Source: Alphaproteobacteria bacterium
Lineage (GTDB): Bacteria; Pseudomonadota; Alphaproteobacteria; Rs-D84; CACZYB01
Reading direction: 5' to 3'
NCBI GenBank assembly: GCA_016297965.1
Contig: JAEDDP010000001.1
Coordinates: forward strand, 62,001 to 126,000
DNA: 64,000 nucleotides
Made by a program: the position numbers and the translations under genes. Every line of letters starts with the position of its first letter. The stretch's first letter is position 1. This document shows, piece by piece, positions 24,683 to 33,421 of this stretch. Under the pieces are notes generated by a model. It was not told where the DNA came from. It did no database searches and saw nothing but the letters and a program-made list of their open reading frames with translations.

Positions 24683-25510
24683 ATGCAAAAGTTTTATTTA
24701 CGGGTTTTGCCCTATGTTATAAGTTTGGTTGTAGGTGCAATAATTTTTGCCTTTGTTGAATATATTGAAGATGCGAATTGGCAAAATTTGGTTTTGAATA
24801 TTTCGGCCGGTCTTATCAGTGTGCCATTTGTGTTTATTTGTTATGAATTTATAAAGAATATTTCCAAAGGAAAGATAAGGAATAAGGTTAGGGATTATGT
24901 TAAATTTCATTCCGAAAAGATGTTTTTTTCATTTTTGAAATATATTTATACCTGGTTTTATCCAACGGAAAAAACTTCCATTGTTTTAGATAGAGTAAAG
25001 GTGCAAAGATTGTTGGATTTAGAGGTTCAAGATATTGAAAAAATGTTGACGGAAAAGGCATTGCTTGGCTTTTTTGTTTATAAGGATATGGCAAGTATTA
25101 TTACGAATTTATCGGATATTTTAAAGGATAAAAATATAAATGAGTACATAAATGACAGTGAAATGATTCATTTTATGGATATTTTCAGAAATTCAACACT
25201 TATTGTTCGGGAAACGGTTGATTTTATAATGGTTGGCAAAAACGAATCATTGAATGTTGAAAGGGAAGATAATCCACATAATTCAATGTATGTTTTGTAT
25301 TTTGATAAAATCAGAATAGACAGTGGAAATTTTGTTGATGATGAAACATCAAAATTATTGTTGTATTTTAAGGTTCCAACGGAGCTTATTGAACTTTTAT
25401 CACATCAAATATATGACCTTTTGGATGATATAAATGATTTAACGAAAATTATGGGAATTGATTATTGGAATGAAGATTATCCCTATGGTATAAAAAGCCC
25501 GAATCAGTAA
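24683..25510 (+). CDS. Unknown membrane-anchored protein (275 aa)
   Basis: Not recognised. Two N-terminal membrane helices (about residues 7-28 and 37-60) are followed by a basic stretch and a cytoplasmic helical domain. A recurrent acidic pattern and a DLLDDINDLTKIMGIDYW segment lie near the C-terminus. The layout resembles proteins that sense or scaffold at the membrane, but no catalytic motif is seen. AAGGAGATTTAAT precedes the ATG. It lies between a PH-domain gene on the other strand and tRNA-Glu. Confidence 0.6.
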   Translation: MQKFYLRVLPYVISLVVGAIIFAFVEYIEDANWQNLVLNISAGLISVPFVFICYEFIKNISKGKIRNKVRDYVKFHSEKMFFSFLKYIYTWFYPTEKTSIVLDRVKVQRLLDLEVQDIEKMLTEKALLGFFVYKDMASIITNLSDILKDKNINEYINDSEMIHFMDIFRNSTLIVRETVDFIMVGKNESLNVEREDNPHNSMYVLYFDKIRIDSGNFVDDETSKLLLYFKVPTELIELLSHQIYDLLDDINDLTKIMGIDYWNEDYPYGIKSPNQ

Positions 25511-25518
25511 AGAAGTTC

Positions 25519-25546
25519 TTGCAAATTACAAAAAAACATATATTAT
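25519..25546 (+). promoter_or_regulatory. Candidate promoter of tRNA-Glu
   Basis: TTGCAA (25519-25524), 16-base spacer, TATTAT (25541-25546), about 20 bases before the mature tRNA. tRNA-Gly has a similar TTGCAA promoter. Confidence 0.5.
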
Positions 25547-25565
25547 TAGCTTTTATGGAAGGTTT

Positions 25566-25641
25566 GTCCCTATCGTCTAGAGGCCTAGGACACAAGATTC
25601 TCATTCTTGGAACACGGGTTCGAATCCCATTAGGGACGCCA
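25566..25641 (+). tRNA. tRNA-Glu (anticodon CTC)
   Basis: Full cloverleaf: acceptor GTCCCTA / TAGGGAC, anticodon stem CAAGA / TCTTG with loop TTCTCAT (anticodon CTC), and T arm with GGTTCGAATCC. The CCA end is encoded. The gene is 76 bases long. It reads GAG, so a TTC-anticodon partner is expected elsewhere. Confidence 0.95.
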
Positions 25642-25731
25642 ATATTTTTCCTAATGTATTGATTTTTCTATATTTTATTTCTTGTTTTAATTTTACAGAA
25701 AAATTTCCTTTTTTTATCCCTAAAATTATGC

Positions 25732-25737
25732 TATAAT
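25732..25737 (+). promoter_or_regulatory. Extended -10 promoter of the pilus locus
   Basis: TGCTATAAT, a perfect extended -10 element, with only a T-rich -35 region. A strong TAAGGAGG ribosome site follows before the first subunit gene. Confidence 0.65.
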
Positions 25738-25792
25738 AGTAAGCGAGACATTTTGATGTTTTGTTATATAAATTTAAGGAGGATTATAAAAA

Positions 25793-26296
25793 ATGAATAA
25801 ATTAGTTAAGTTGTCAATGGTTGCAATTTTGGCTGTTATGGCAAATGGGGCAAAGGCGGAAACTTCTGTTTCAGCTGATGGTAAGGCTACTGTAAAGGTA
25901 AGAAAGGGTCTTGCCGTTGAAGAAACAAAAAATATGGATTTTGCAACTGTGACTTTGGGTACCGGTGCTGGCACTGTGGCTGTGTCATCTGATGGGGCAT
26001 TGACACCAAGTGGAGATTATTCAATTGCTGGAACTGGTTCTGCGGGTGTGTTTGATATTACAGGTCCTGCAAACCTCGCATTGACAGTATCCTATGAAAA
26101 TGGTGTTTTGAAGAGTGAGAAGAATGGAAAAACAGAAATTCCAGTAACTGTTTCTGGGGATGCAAGCATTACAACAAGTGATGTTGGTACGGTTTCTTTG
26201 AAAGTAGCTGGTGAATTGTCATTCAAGGGTACAGAAGCAGATGCCGATTATACAACAGAATTTGGTACACCATATAAGGTAACAGTTTCTTACTAA
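25793..26296 (+). CDS. DUF4402-like pilus subunit 1
   Basis: 167 residues with a signal peptide (1-22, ending GAKA-E). It has the DUF4402-type beta fold of alternating strands: NMDFATVTLGTGAGTV, then a SGDYSIAGTGSAGVFDITG stretch, and a final TPYKVTVSY strand. Such proteins are typical subunits of chaperone-usher fibres in alphaproteobacteria and other Gram-negatives. As the first gene, with the strongest ribosome site and a terminator-like hairpin behind it, it is the likely major subunit. No cysteine pair is present, so the subunit is not disulfide-stabilised. Confidence 0.75.
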   Translation: MNKLVKLSMVAILAVMANGAKAETSVSADGKATVKVRKGLAVEETKNMDFATVTLGTGAGTVAVSSDGALTPSGDYSIAGTGSAGVFDITGPANLALTVSYENGVLKSEKNGKTEIPVTVSGDASITTSDVGTVSLKVAGELSFKGTEADADYTTEFGTPYKVTVSY

Positions 26297-26321
26297 TATC
26301 AGACTTAGATGTCAATTTTTT

Positions 26322-26351
26322 AGGGGAGCCATTAAGGTTCCCTTAATTTTT
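26322..26351 (+). terminator. Terminator or attenuator after pilus subunit 1
   Basis: AGGGGAGCC / GGTTCCCTT (two G-U pairs) with ATTAA loop, then AATTTTT. A partial stop here would give more subunit 1 than downstream products. Confidence 0.7.
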
Positions 26352-26384
26352 GGAAAAAATTCTTTTATTTTAAAAAATCTATGT

Positions 26385-26390
26385 TATAAT
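26385..26390 (+). promoter_or_regulatory. -10 element before pilus subunit 2
   Basis: A perfect TATAAT sits 24 bases before the start of the second subunit gene, with a weak T-rich -35. It suggests separate transcription of the downstream genes. Confidence 0.45.
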
Positions 26391-26414
26391 TACTTGTGAG
26401 GAGAGAGAGTTTTA

Positions 26415-26930
26415 ATGAAACACTATATATTTTTGGGAGCTTTTAGCCTTTTAGCTATGGGGCTTAGCAAAACTGTACTGTCTGCAAGTGCGGATGGAAA
26501 TGCCTCCGCTGTGATTGTGGAACAGGGGGGTATTGAAAGCGAAGTTGATATGGACTTTGGTGTGATTGTAAAACCTTCGGGTCAAGCAGCAAAGGTGAAG
26601 GTAAGTACTTCTGGACTTATTACTTGTGGTGATGCAAACGGTGGTTGGGTTTGTACCGGTTCTCCATCTGCCGGAAAGTTTAAGGTATATGGTTCAAATG
26701 GCACCTATTCCGTTTCGTATGCGGATGGTATTCTTTCCGATGGAAAGGGAAATACAATGTCCCTTCGTGTTGAAGGTGTAAGTTCAATTACCCTTGCCAA
26801 TGGTGAGGCGTCATTGCTTGTTGGTGGTGAACTTGATGTTGGAAATGGTAATGGAAACACCCAGGCTTCTGGAACTTATTCAACATCAAATGCGGGTGGT
26901 ACTCCGTATACTGTGACTGTTAATTTTTAG
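26415..26930 (+). CDS. DUF4402-like pilus subunit 2
   Basis: 171 residues with a signal peptide (ending VLSAS). It has the same fold and strand motifs as subunit 1: DMDFGVIVKPSGQA, a SGLITCGDANGG loop, SPSAGKFKVYG and a C-terminal GGTPYTVTVNF. Unlike subunit 1 it has two cysteines close together (about residues 75 and 84) that could form a disulfide. GAGGAGAGAGAG precedes the ATG. It is followed by a terminator hairpin. It is probably a minor or alternative subunit. Confidence 0.72.
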   Translation: MKHYIFLGAFSLLAMGLSKTVLSASADGNASAVIVEQGGIESEVDMDFGVIVKPSGQAAKVKVSTSGLITCGDANGGWVCTGSPSAGKFKVYGSNGTYSVSYADGILSDGKGNTMSLRVEGVSSITLANGEASLLVGGELDVGNGNGNTQASGTYSTSNAGGTPYTVTVNF

Positions 26931-26962
26931 TAATCAAATTTTATGAAAAAATAATTAAAAAG

Positions 26963-26987
26963 TCCCTTTGAAATAGGGATTTTTTCT
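26963..26987 (+). terminator. Terminator after pilus subunit 2
   Basis: TCCCT / AGGGA stem with a 7-base loop, then six T. The stem is modest in strength, so read-through into the third subunit gene is possible. Confidence 0.65.
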
Positions 26988-27004
26988 TGCTTTTTTTATA
27001 GGTG

Positions 27005-27910
27005 ATGGGTAGTATTGGAGGTATGAGAGGGATTTGTTTATTTTTAGTTGTTTTTTCCTTTTGGAGTATGCCTTCGTTTTCTCAGGTTGTGGAGTGCGGA
27101 GCGGTGCTTGATATTGGAAAAATTATTCCGGATGCGGGTGGCGGTTCGGTTGGTTTGAACTCGCTTGGCCGGACATATAACCTTTCTGGGAATTCAGTTG
27201 TGGCGGTGTCGGGAAGTGTTGGTTCAGTTGTTATTCGCGGGCTTTCCGATGGAGTGGATAATTATAAGGTTTCCTTTGCCGGTGATGGTTTGTATGGTGA
27301 TGGCGAGATGATTAGTCTCCTTAACATAAACGATGGTGAGGAGATGAGTGGAACCTTGTTTGTTGGTGCAGAAAAAAGTATTAAAACCTTTGCAACTGTT
27401 TCGTATGGAAGGGCGCAAAAGGCCGGAACGTATTCTGGATATTATACGGTGATGGTGGATTTTGAAAATTCGGGAAAACGGATTGCTGAAACCTGTCCTG
27501 TGGTGATTACCGTACAAAACGAAAGTATTGAAATTGTTGAAAGCCGGCCATTGAATTTTGGTTTGATTGCAAAGGATGTTTCAACCGGTGGTGTGGTTAG
27601 GGTTTCACCTTCCGGTGGTGCAACGGTTGTAAGTGGTAATGTTGACCTTTTGTCATCGGATGTTTGGGCCGGTGAGTTTACTGTAAAGGCATCACCATAT
27701 ACCATTGTGAATTTAAGTTTTAATTCAGGGGTATTGAATGGAAGTGGAAGTTCAATGCATTTGGATAATTTTGTATCGGATAAGGGAACATCGGTTGATA
27801 TTCCCGCGTCCGGTATGGCAAATATAAAAATTGGTGCGGATTTGTTTGTAAATGATAAGCAAAAAACAGGTTCGTACAATGGAACGTATGAAATTATTGT
27901 TAATTATTAA
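27005..27910 (+). CDS. Two-domain DUF4402-like pilus subunit (possible tip or adaptor)
   Basis: About 301 residues with a signal peptide ending PSFSQ. Two tandem DUF4402-like domains are visible. The first runs from VVECGAVLDIGKIIP to YSGYYTVMVDF. The second runs from PLNFGLIAKDVSTGGVV to YNGTYEIIVNY. Double size compared with its neighbours and a position just before the chaperone suggest a tip adhesin or adaptor, an inference only. The start is uncertain: ATGs at 27005 and 27023 and a GTG at 27002 are in frame, and none has a well-spaced ribosome site. It ends 10 bases before the chaperone start. Confidence 0.68.
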   Translation: MGSIGGMRGICLFLVVFSFWSMPSFSQVVECGAVLDIGKIIPDAGGGSVGLNSLGRTYNLSGNSVVAVSGSVGSVVIRGLSDGVDNYKVSFAGDGLYGDGEMISLLNINDGEEMSGTLFVGAEKSIKTFATVSYGRAQKAGTYSGYYTVMVDFENSGKRIAETCPVVITVQNESIEIVESRPLNFGLIAKDVSTGGVVRVSPSGGATVVSGNVDLLSSDVWAGEFTVKASPYTIVNLSFNSGVLNGSGSSMHLDNFVSDKGTSVDIPASGMANIKIGADLFVNDKQKTGSYNGTYEIIVNY

Positions 27911-27920
27911 AGGAGATAAA

Positions 27921-28718
27921 ATGTTGGGAAAATTTAAGGCTGTGTTAGTTGGTGGATTTTTGTTATATTCAAATATTGCGATGGCGAAGTTGTCTGTTGC
28001 ACCGCAATTTGTTTTGTTTGATAAAAATTCACCAAAGGTACAGATGATAAATGTCGTGAATAGTTCGGATGAAGAAAAGACCTTTAATGTGAAACTTCTT
28101 CATTATAGGCAAAATGTGGACGGGACATATTCTGCGGTTGAAAATGAAGATGATAAGAATAAGTTTGTTGATAACCTTATTTTTTATGGACCAAGGCGTT
28201 TTACATTGGGGGCAAGGGAAGCACAAACAATTAAGGTTCAAAGAAAACCAAAGGCAAATGTAGAGGCGGGTGAATACCGCTCTCATATCCTTTTTCAGGA
28301 GGCAGAAAAGGAAGATGTTGCCGTTGTATCAAATAATCCGGCATCAAAGGGGTTAAGTTTTAAAATTACGGCGCTTTATGGTGTGTCAATTCCAGTTGTT
28401 GTTCGTGTTGGGGATTTGTTTTCAACTGCATCTCTTTCCAATATAAAGCTTATCAAAAAGGGGGATAGCGATATTTTGAACCTAACCATAAACAGGGTTG
28501 GAACAAAATCCCTTCGTGGTGATTTATCGGTAAAATATGGCGATGTTGAAATTGGTGTTTTAAAGGGAGTGAATGTTTTTTTAAGTGTGGATTCAAGAAA
28601 TGTTTCAATTCCGCTTAATTTAGAAAAGATAAATAATGAAAGTTTAAAGGGGAAAACTTTGAGAATAGAGTATTCATTGGATGAAAAGATGATTACCCAT
28701 TCTGATTTTGTTTATTGA
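27921..28718 (+). CDS. PapD-like periplasmic pilus chaperone
   Basis: 265 residues with a signal peptide (ending AMAK). The immunoglobulin-like PapD N-terminal domain is seen: LSVAPQFVLFDKNSPKVQMI, the YGPRRFTLGAREAQTIKV strand (F1-G1 region) and EYRSHILF. A second domain follows. Such chaperones cap subunits by donor-strand complementation and hand them to the usher. The ATG at 27921 is used because AAAGGAGATAAA precedes it; upstream in-frame starts would overlap the previous gene. Its TGA overlaps the usher ATG (TGATG), a translational coupling. Confidence 0.85.
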   Translation: MLGKFKAVLVGGFLLYSNIAMAKLSVAPQFVLFDKNSPKVQMINVVNSSDEEKTFNVKLLHYRQNVDGTYSAVENEDDKNKFVDNLIFYGPRRFTLGAREAQTIKVQRKPKANVEAGEYRSHILFQEAEKEDVAVVSNNPASKGLSFKITALYGVSIPVVVRVGDLFSTASLSNIKLIKKGDSDILNLTINRVGTKSLRGDLSVKYGDVEIGVLKGVNVFLSVDSRNVSIPLNLEKINNESLKGKTLRIEYSLDEKMITHSDFVY

Positions 28719-31700
28719 TGAAGATTAAAAGTAGTGTATTTATTTTATCTTTATTATGTATTTCCAAGGTAGTAAGTGCTTCGGATAGAATGGCTTTGCA
28801 CAGGAAAAATGCAAAAACACCATTAAATGATGGGTATTTTATTTTCAAATCTTCGGCTTTTGGTGATGAAATTGATGATGGTTCGGATGTTGAAATAAAT
28901 GTTATTGATGAGGCAAAATACCTTCGTGAAAATTCAATTATTTCCTCATCTGATTGGGGTAGTGAAGTTGATGTTATTGATGAAGATGTCTATCTTTCCC
29001 AAAGTAAGTATTCAAATGATAATATTTGGGGAAGTGAGATAAATGTCATTGATGAAAAGGATTATCTTTATATTGATTGGTTTAAAAATAAGTATAAAAA
29101 GAAAATTGCTCTTAAAAATACGGATGTTGCCGGTGAACAAGAAATTATTGTTTTGGATGATGCAAAATCCGTGTCAAAAGACAGTCCGGTTGTGATGATT
29201 TCAAAACCGGTGCCGGTCAAAGGAGAGGTGAAAAAATCAAAACATCAGCAAAAGGTAAAGGATACCTTTTCCGATGAAGATGTTGTTATTTTGTCGGTGA
29301 AGTTGAAGAAATACTTTTTAACGGACAGTTTGGTTGCCTACCTTGATGGTCGGGATGTTTTTGTTCCGTTGGGAGAATTTTTTCAAACGCTTTTGTTTCC
29401 AATAGATGTGAATGATGATGAAAATACGGCCAATGGCTTTTTCCTTTCAAAGGAGCGAAAGTTTGAGCTGGATTTATCAAAAAAGTATGTAATGTCGGAT
29501 AACAAAAGGTTTACCATTTCCGATAATGATGTGAAAAATATTGATGGTGTTTTGTATGTTCGGCATAGCGAGCTTTCAAAATGGTTCCCACTGGATATTA
29601 AATTTAGGATTAATGATTTGATGTTGGATGTGGAATCGGCCGAACTTATGCCAATAGAAATTCAAAAGGACAGGGAACAACGCCGAAAATTTGTTGATAT
29701 TGATAAGAAAAAAGTACGAAAAACAGATAGAGATGTTATAGAAATAAAGGATGAATTTTCGGTTCCTTCGTTTGATTTATCCCTTTCACAAAGCTTTAAT
29801 AAAACCGGTGAAAATTCAACTTCATCAACAAATTATTATTTAAATGCATCAAACATCATATTTGGTTATGACACATCGTGGTATTTGTATGGAAGTGATT
29901 CCGATAATGCAAAGTTGCGGGTAAAGGCACAAAAGTATCAACCATTTAACAGTGATGCCTTTTTAAAAGATGTGGAATTTGGTGATGTAAATTCTTCGTA
30001 TATACCACTTATTTCAAATACGTCTATGGGTAGGGGTATTTATTTTTCATCCCTTACCGACAGCAGGGTCAGTGGAAGTCGTACCGTTAATATATCCGGA
30101 TTTTTGGCGGATGGATACGAAGTTGAACTTTATAAAGACGGACATATTATTGACTTTATTACCAGCAGTCAAAACGGAATGTATGAATTTCGTGATGTGC
30201 CGGTTGTGGTTGGGCTTAATGTCTTTACTATTAAGTTTATCAGTCCGTATGGCGAGCAACGGGAGGAAGAAAAGCGAATCTATGTTTCGGCATCATTGGT
30301 TGGAAGTGGTGAATTTGAGCTTACGGGCTCCCTTACACAAGACAGCAATGTTTTGTTTGATTTGGATGATGAAAATAAGGATGCATCAAATAATGATGTA
30401 AAGTTGAATTTAGAAGGAATTTATGGAATAAGTTCTTCGGTTGCTTTATCTCTTGGCTTTTCACGGCAAAATGAGGTTGTTGATAAGGATGTAATTGGTA
30501 ATTATATTTCCGCTGGACTTCATTTTGGATTGCCGTTTGGAAGTGTTTCCACATATTGGGCGGAAAATATGGATAATGCAAAAAATGCCTATTCTTTTTC
30601 TATGACTAATCAGATTTGGGGATGGACCGTATTTTCAAAATATGATGAATATAATGGAATACATTCTGCACCGTCATATTTTTCCGGTGAATATGCGGAT
30701 GATATGATGGAATTTCGTTTGAATGGACGGTTTGGTATTCCGTATATTGGAAGTGTTCCAACATATTTAAGATACAGAAAATACAGCCTTTATGATGATG
30801 AAGTTTTTGAAACTTTGTATGCCGATGAAAAGGTATTAAGGTTTTCATACCCACTTAAAAAATTAAACCTTGGGTTGGAATATAATTCAACATCTTTGTT
30901 TAATGGAAGTGAAATTTCCGATGTATCATTAAAGGGTATTTATAAGGTTGGTATTGCGAACCTTAAAACCGAATATATTTATAACACAAAGCCGAATAAA
31001 AGTTCATCAATGTTTTCTTTGCGGTCGGATTTTAAGGCGGATAAATACCTTTCGTATTATACCGAATGGCAACATTCCTATTTGTCGGATGTTGATAACC
31101 TTTTGTTTGGTATAAGTAAGAAAACGGACATTGGAAGTTTCAGCTTGGGGGTTTCCTTTGCTTCCTCCTCCGATAGGGCGATACTTCTTAGCTATAATAT
31201 TGGTTTGTTGGCAAATCAAAAATCGTTTGGTTATTATCCGGATGGGTATAATAATATTACAAGTACTGGTGCAATGAAGCTTCGTACATTTTTGGATAGG
31301 AATGCAAATAATCTTTTTGATGATGGGGATGAGTTGTTGGAAAATGTTCGAGTACAGGTTTCATCAAGTAATGGTGGAAAACAGTTTACGGATGCAAATG
31401 GAGAATTACTTGTTTCCGGAATGCCGTCTGTGGATTTGACGACGGTTAAGGTTAACACCGATAAATTGGATGATATTTCGTTTGTTCCGGTGATGGAGGA
31501 ATTTGCAATAATCCCAAGAAATGGTTATTGTCAAAATATTGATATTCCGATTATTCAGGTGTCAGAAGTTGAAGGTGTTGTGTTAGAGGAAAAACGGAAA
31601 AAGCTTTTGCCGATGAAGGGAATTGTTATAAAGATTGTAGATGAAGATGGGGTTGAAGTTAAAAAGGCAGTTTCCGAGTCCGATGGAAGTTTTATTATTT

Positions 31701-31840
31701 CACGTCTTGCCTATGGTAAATATCGGGTTGTTGTTGATGGGGAACAGTTAAAGTTGTTTAAGTTTAAACCGGTAAAAGATATAGAATTGGTTGTTGATGA
31801 ACCATTTGAATATGTTGATACAATAAAGCTTAAAAAATAA
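28718..31840 (+). CDS. Outer-membrane usher of the chaperone-usher pilus
   Basis: 1040 residues with a signal peptide (1-21). Residues about 53-150 carry three to four imperfect repeats of the form WGSE(I/V)(N/D)VIDExxYL. An N-terminal globular region (LVAYLDGRDVFVPLGEF) precedes the large beta-barrel, which has usher-like blocks GRGIYFSSLTDSRVSGSRTV, then DGYEVELYKDG. The C-terminus has two beta-sandwich, carboxypeptidase-regulatory-like domains (MKLRTFLDRNANNLFDDGDE and later KGIVIKIVDEDG). It is the assembly platform for the three subunits. The N-terminal repeats are not part of classical FimD ushers. Confidence 0.82.
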   Translation: MKIKSSVFILSLLCISKVVSASDRMALHRKNAKTPLNDGYFIFKSSAFGDEIDDGSDVEINVIDEAKYLRENSIISSSDWGSEVDVIDEDVYLSQSKYSNDNIWGSEINVIDEKDYLYIDWFKNKYKKKIALKNTDVAGEQEIIVLDDAKSVSKDSPVVMISKPVPVKGEVKKSKHQQKVKDTFSDEDVVILSVKLKKYFLTDSLVAYLDGRDVFVPLGEFFQTLLFPIDVNDDENTANGFFLSKERKFELDLSKKYVMSDNKRFTISDNDVKNIDGVLYVRHSELSKWFPLDIKFRINDLMLDVESAELMPIEIQKDREQRRKFVDIDKKKVRKTDRDVIEIKDEFSVPSFDLSLSQSFNKTGENSTSSTNYYLNASNIIFGYDTSWYLYGSDSDNAKLRVKAQKYQPFNSDAFLKDVEFGDVNSSYIPLISNTSMGRGIYFSSLTDSRVSGSRTVNISGFLADGYEVELYKDGHIIDFITSSQNGMYEFRDVPVVVGLNVFTIKFISPYGEQREEEKRIYVSASLVGSGEFELTGSLTQDSNVLFDLDDENKDASNNDVKLNLEGIYGISSSVALSLGFSRQNEVVDKDVIGNYISAGLHFGLPFGSVSTYWAENMDNAKNAYSFSMTNQIWGWTVFSKYDEYNGIHSAPSYFSGEYADDMMEFRLNGRFGIPYIGSVPTYLRYRKYSLYDDEVFETLYADEKVLRFSYPLKKLNLGLEYNSTSLFNGSEISDVSLKGIYKVGIANLKTEYIYNTKPNKSSSMFSLRSDFKADKYLSYYTEWQHSYLSDVDNLLFGISKKTDIGSFSLGVSFASSSDRAILLSYNIGLLANQKSFGYYPDGYNNITSTGAMKLRTFLDRNANNLFDDGDELLENVRVQVSSSNGGKQFTDANGELLVSGMPSVDLTTVKVNTDKLDDISFVPVMEEFAIIPRNGYCQNIDIPIIQVSEVEGVVLEEKRKKLLPMKGIVIKIVDEDGVEVKKAVSESDGSFIISRLAYGKYRVVVDGEQLKLFKFKPVKDIELVVDEPFEYVDTIKLKK

Positions 31841-31906
31841 AATCCCCTTTGACGATAAGGAGATTAGTAGGAATGAATGTTTAGATCTTTTTTAAGGAGG
31901 TGAATT

Positions 31907-32470
31907 TTATTCCTCGTCATCTTCCTCAAACTTTGGAGCTTCTTTCTCTTTTTCCTTTTGCTGTTTTTTATCTTCCTTTTCCATAATGCCTTCAATTTTT
32001 GCAATGGCTTCATCAGATGGAAGACCAAAGATTGCGGCGTATTCATCGGCAAGACGACCAAGTGCTTGTTCGTAAATTTGTCGTTCGCTGAATGATTGTT
32101 CAATTCGGTCGGCACGTTTGTATAGGTCGCGAACAACTTCGGCAACAACCATTGGATCACCGGAATTTATTTTTTCCTCGTATTCCTGTGCCCTTTTGGC
32201 CCAAACAATTCTTTTTTGTTGTGGAGATGTTTTCATTATATCAATGGCCTTTTTAATTTCGTATTCGGATGAAAGTTTACGTAATCCAGAAACTTCAATT
32301 TTATCAACTGGGATTTTAAGGGTCATTCTGTTTTTCGCAAACAAGATTACAAGAAATTCAATTTTAAGGTCCGCGATTTTTTCTTCGGTTATCTCCTTTA
32401 CCTGACCAACACCATGTGTAGGATACACAACATAATCGCCAACTGTAATTTCCCATTCGTTTTTTGCCAT
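31907..32470 (-). CDS. carD: CarD-family transcription regulator
   Basis: CarD/CdnL-type protein that binds RNA polymerase beta and stabilises open promoter complexes. The N-terminal Tudor-like interaction domain shows GDYVVYPTHGVGQVKEI. The helical DNA-binding region includes SPQQKRIVWAKRAQEYEEKI and VVAEVVRDLYKRA. The C-terminus is a lysine/glutamate-rich acidic tail (EEDDEE). At 187 residues it is slightly longer than usual because of this tail. A strong promoter lies 69-92 bases upstream of the start on the same strand. Confidence 0.92.
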   Translation of the reverse strand: MAKNEWEITVGDYVVYPTHGVGQVKEITEEKIADLKIEFLVILFAKNRMTLKIPVDKIEVSGLRKLSSEYEIKKAIDIMKTSPQQKRIVWAKRAQEYEEKINSGDPMVVAEVVRDLYKRADRIEQSFSERQIYEQALGRLADEYAAIFGLPSDEAIAKIEGIMEKEDKKQQKEKEKEAPKFEEDDEE

Positions 32471-32538
32471 TTATTACTCCATAAACATTAAAATAAAAAT
32501 AGTAATAGAATCTTAAAAAATATTACTGTATAATGCAG

Positions 32539-32567
32539 ATTATATCAAAAAACCTTAAATAAGACAA
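32539..32567 (-). promoter_or_regulatory. Promoter of carD
   Basis: On the minus strand: TTGTCT, 17-base spacer, TATAAT (plus-strand 32562-32567 and 32539-32544). Confidence 0.75.
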
Positions 32568-32590
32568 GTTTTTTTTGGATGTGAGGGAAA

Positions 32591-33364
32591 ATGACAGTTT
32601 TATATATTATTTTATTAGCGTTTATTCAGGGGATTACTGAATTTTTACCGATAAGTTCGTCGGCGCACCTTCTTATTTTTCCACAGATATTTAATATTGA
32701 AGACCAGGGAGTTATTATTGATATTGCCGGACATATTGGTTCATTGTTTGCCGTGTTGTACTTTTACAGGCATGATTTTTCTTTGATTTTGAAAAACTTT
32801 TTTAAGGGGGGTGATAATTCATTCCTTTTAAAGCTTGTTTTGGCAACTTTTTCAACTGTGGTTGTTGGGGCGATTTTAGTTTTGTTTAATATTGAATTTC
32901 GTAATCCAAAAGTTGTTATTTATACAAGTATTATTTTTGGTTTACTTTTTTATTTGGCTGACAGGTTCGGAAAAAACAGGGATGGTATGGAAAAGCTGAC
33001 CGTAAAGGAGGCATTTTATATTGGTATGGCACAAATACTTGCCATTATTCCAGGGGTAAGCCGAAGTGGTATAACACTTACCGAAGGTATGTATTTGGGA
33101 TTGAAAAGAGAAGTTGCATTAAAGTTTTCATTTTTGCTTTCGGTGCCAACAATAATTTTGGTTGGTCTTGGTGGAGCATATAAGTTTATAAAAAGTCCGG
33201 AAAGTATTGATGTTTTGCCAATTGTTTTAATGGCACTTTTTTCATTTATATTTTCCCTTTTTGTTATAAAATTTGTTTTGTATTTTGTGAAAAAATGTTC
33301 GTTTAAAATATTTGCACTTTATCGGGTGGCATTGGGAATATTTTTATATTTCTATTTAAAATAA
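32591..33364 (+). CDS. uppP: Undecaprenyl-diphosphatase
   Basis: BacA/UppP integral membrane enzyme recycling the lipid carrier for peptidoglycan by hydrolysing undecaprenyl diphosphate. At 257 residues it has about eight hydrophobic segments. Motifs: QGITEFLPISSSAHLL near the N-terminus and PGVSRSGITLTEG in the middle, which contain the catalytic Glu, Ser, His and Arg residues. GAGGGAAA precedes the ATG. It is followed by rlpA, which has its own promoter. Confidence 0.95.
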   Translation: MTVLYIILLAFIQGITEFLPISSSAHLLIFPQIFNIEDQGVIIDIAGHIGSLFAVLYFYRHDFSLILKNFFKGGDNSFLLKLVLATFSTVVVGAILVLFNIEFRNPKVVIYTSIIFGLLFYLADRFGKNRDGMEKLTVKEAFYIGMAQILAIIPGVSRSGITLTEGMYLGLKREVALKFSFLLSVPTIILVGLGGAYKFIKSPESIDVLPIVLMALFSFIFSLFVIKFVLYFVKKCSFKIFALYRVALGIFLYFYLK

Positions 33365-33366
33365 AC

Positions 33367-33395
33367 TTGCGACCAAAAGTAAAGTGTGTTATGAT
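33367..33395 (+). promoter_or_regulatory. Promoter of rlpA
   Basis: TTGCGA (33367-33372), 17-base spacer, TATGAT (33390-33395), just past the uppP stop. Confidence 0.7.
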
Positions 33396-33421
33396 TAGAA
33401 GGTAATAAGGAGTATTATACT

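Noticed and set aside
31841..31865. Hairpin after the usher gene (AATCCCCTT / AAGGAGATT)
   Set aside because: One mismatch and no T tail, so not called as a terminator.
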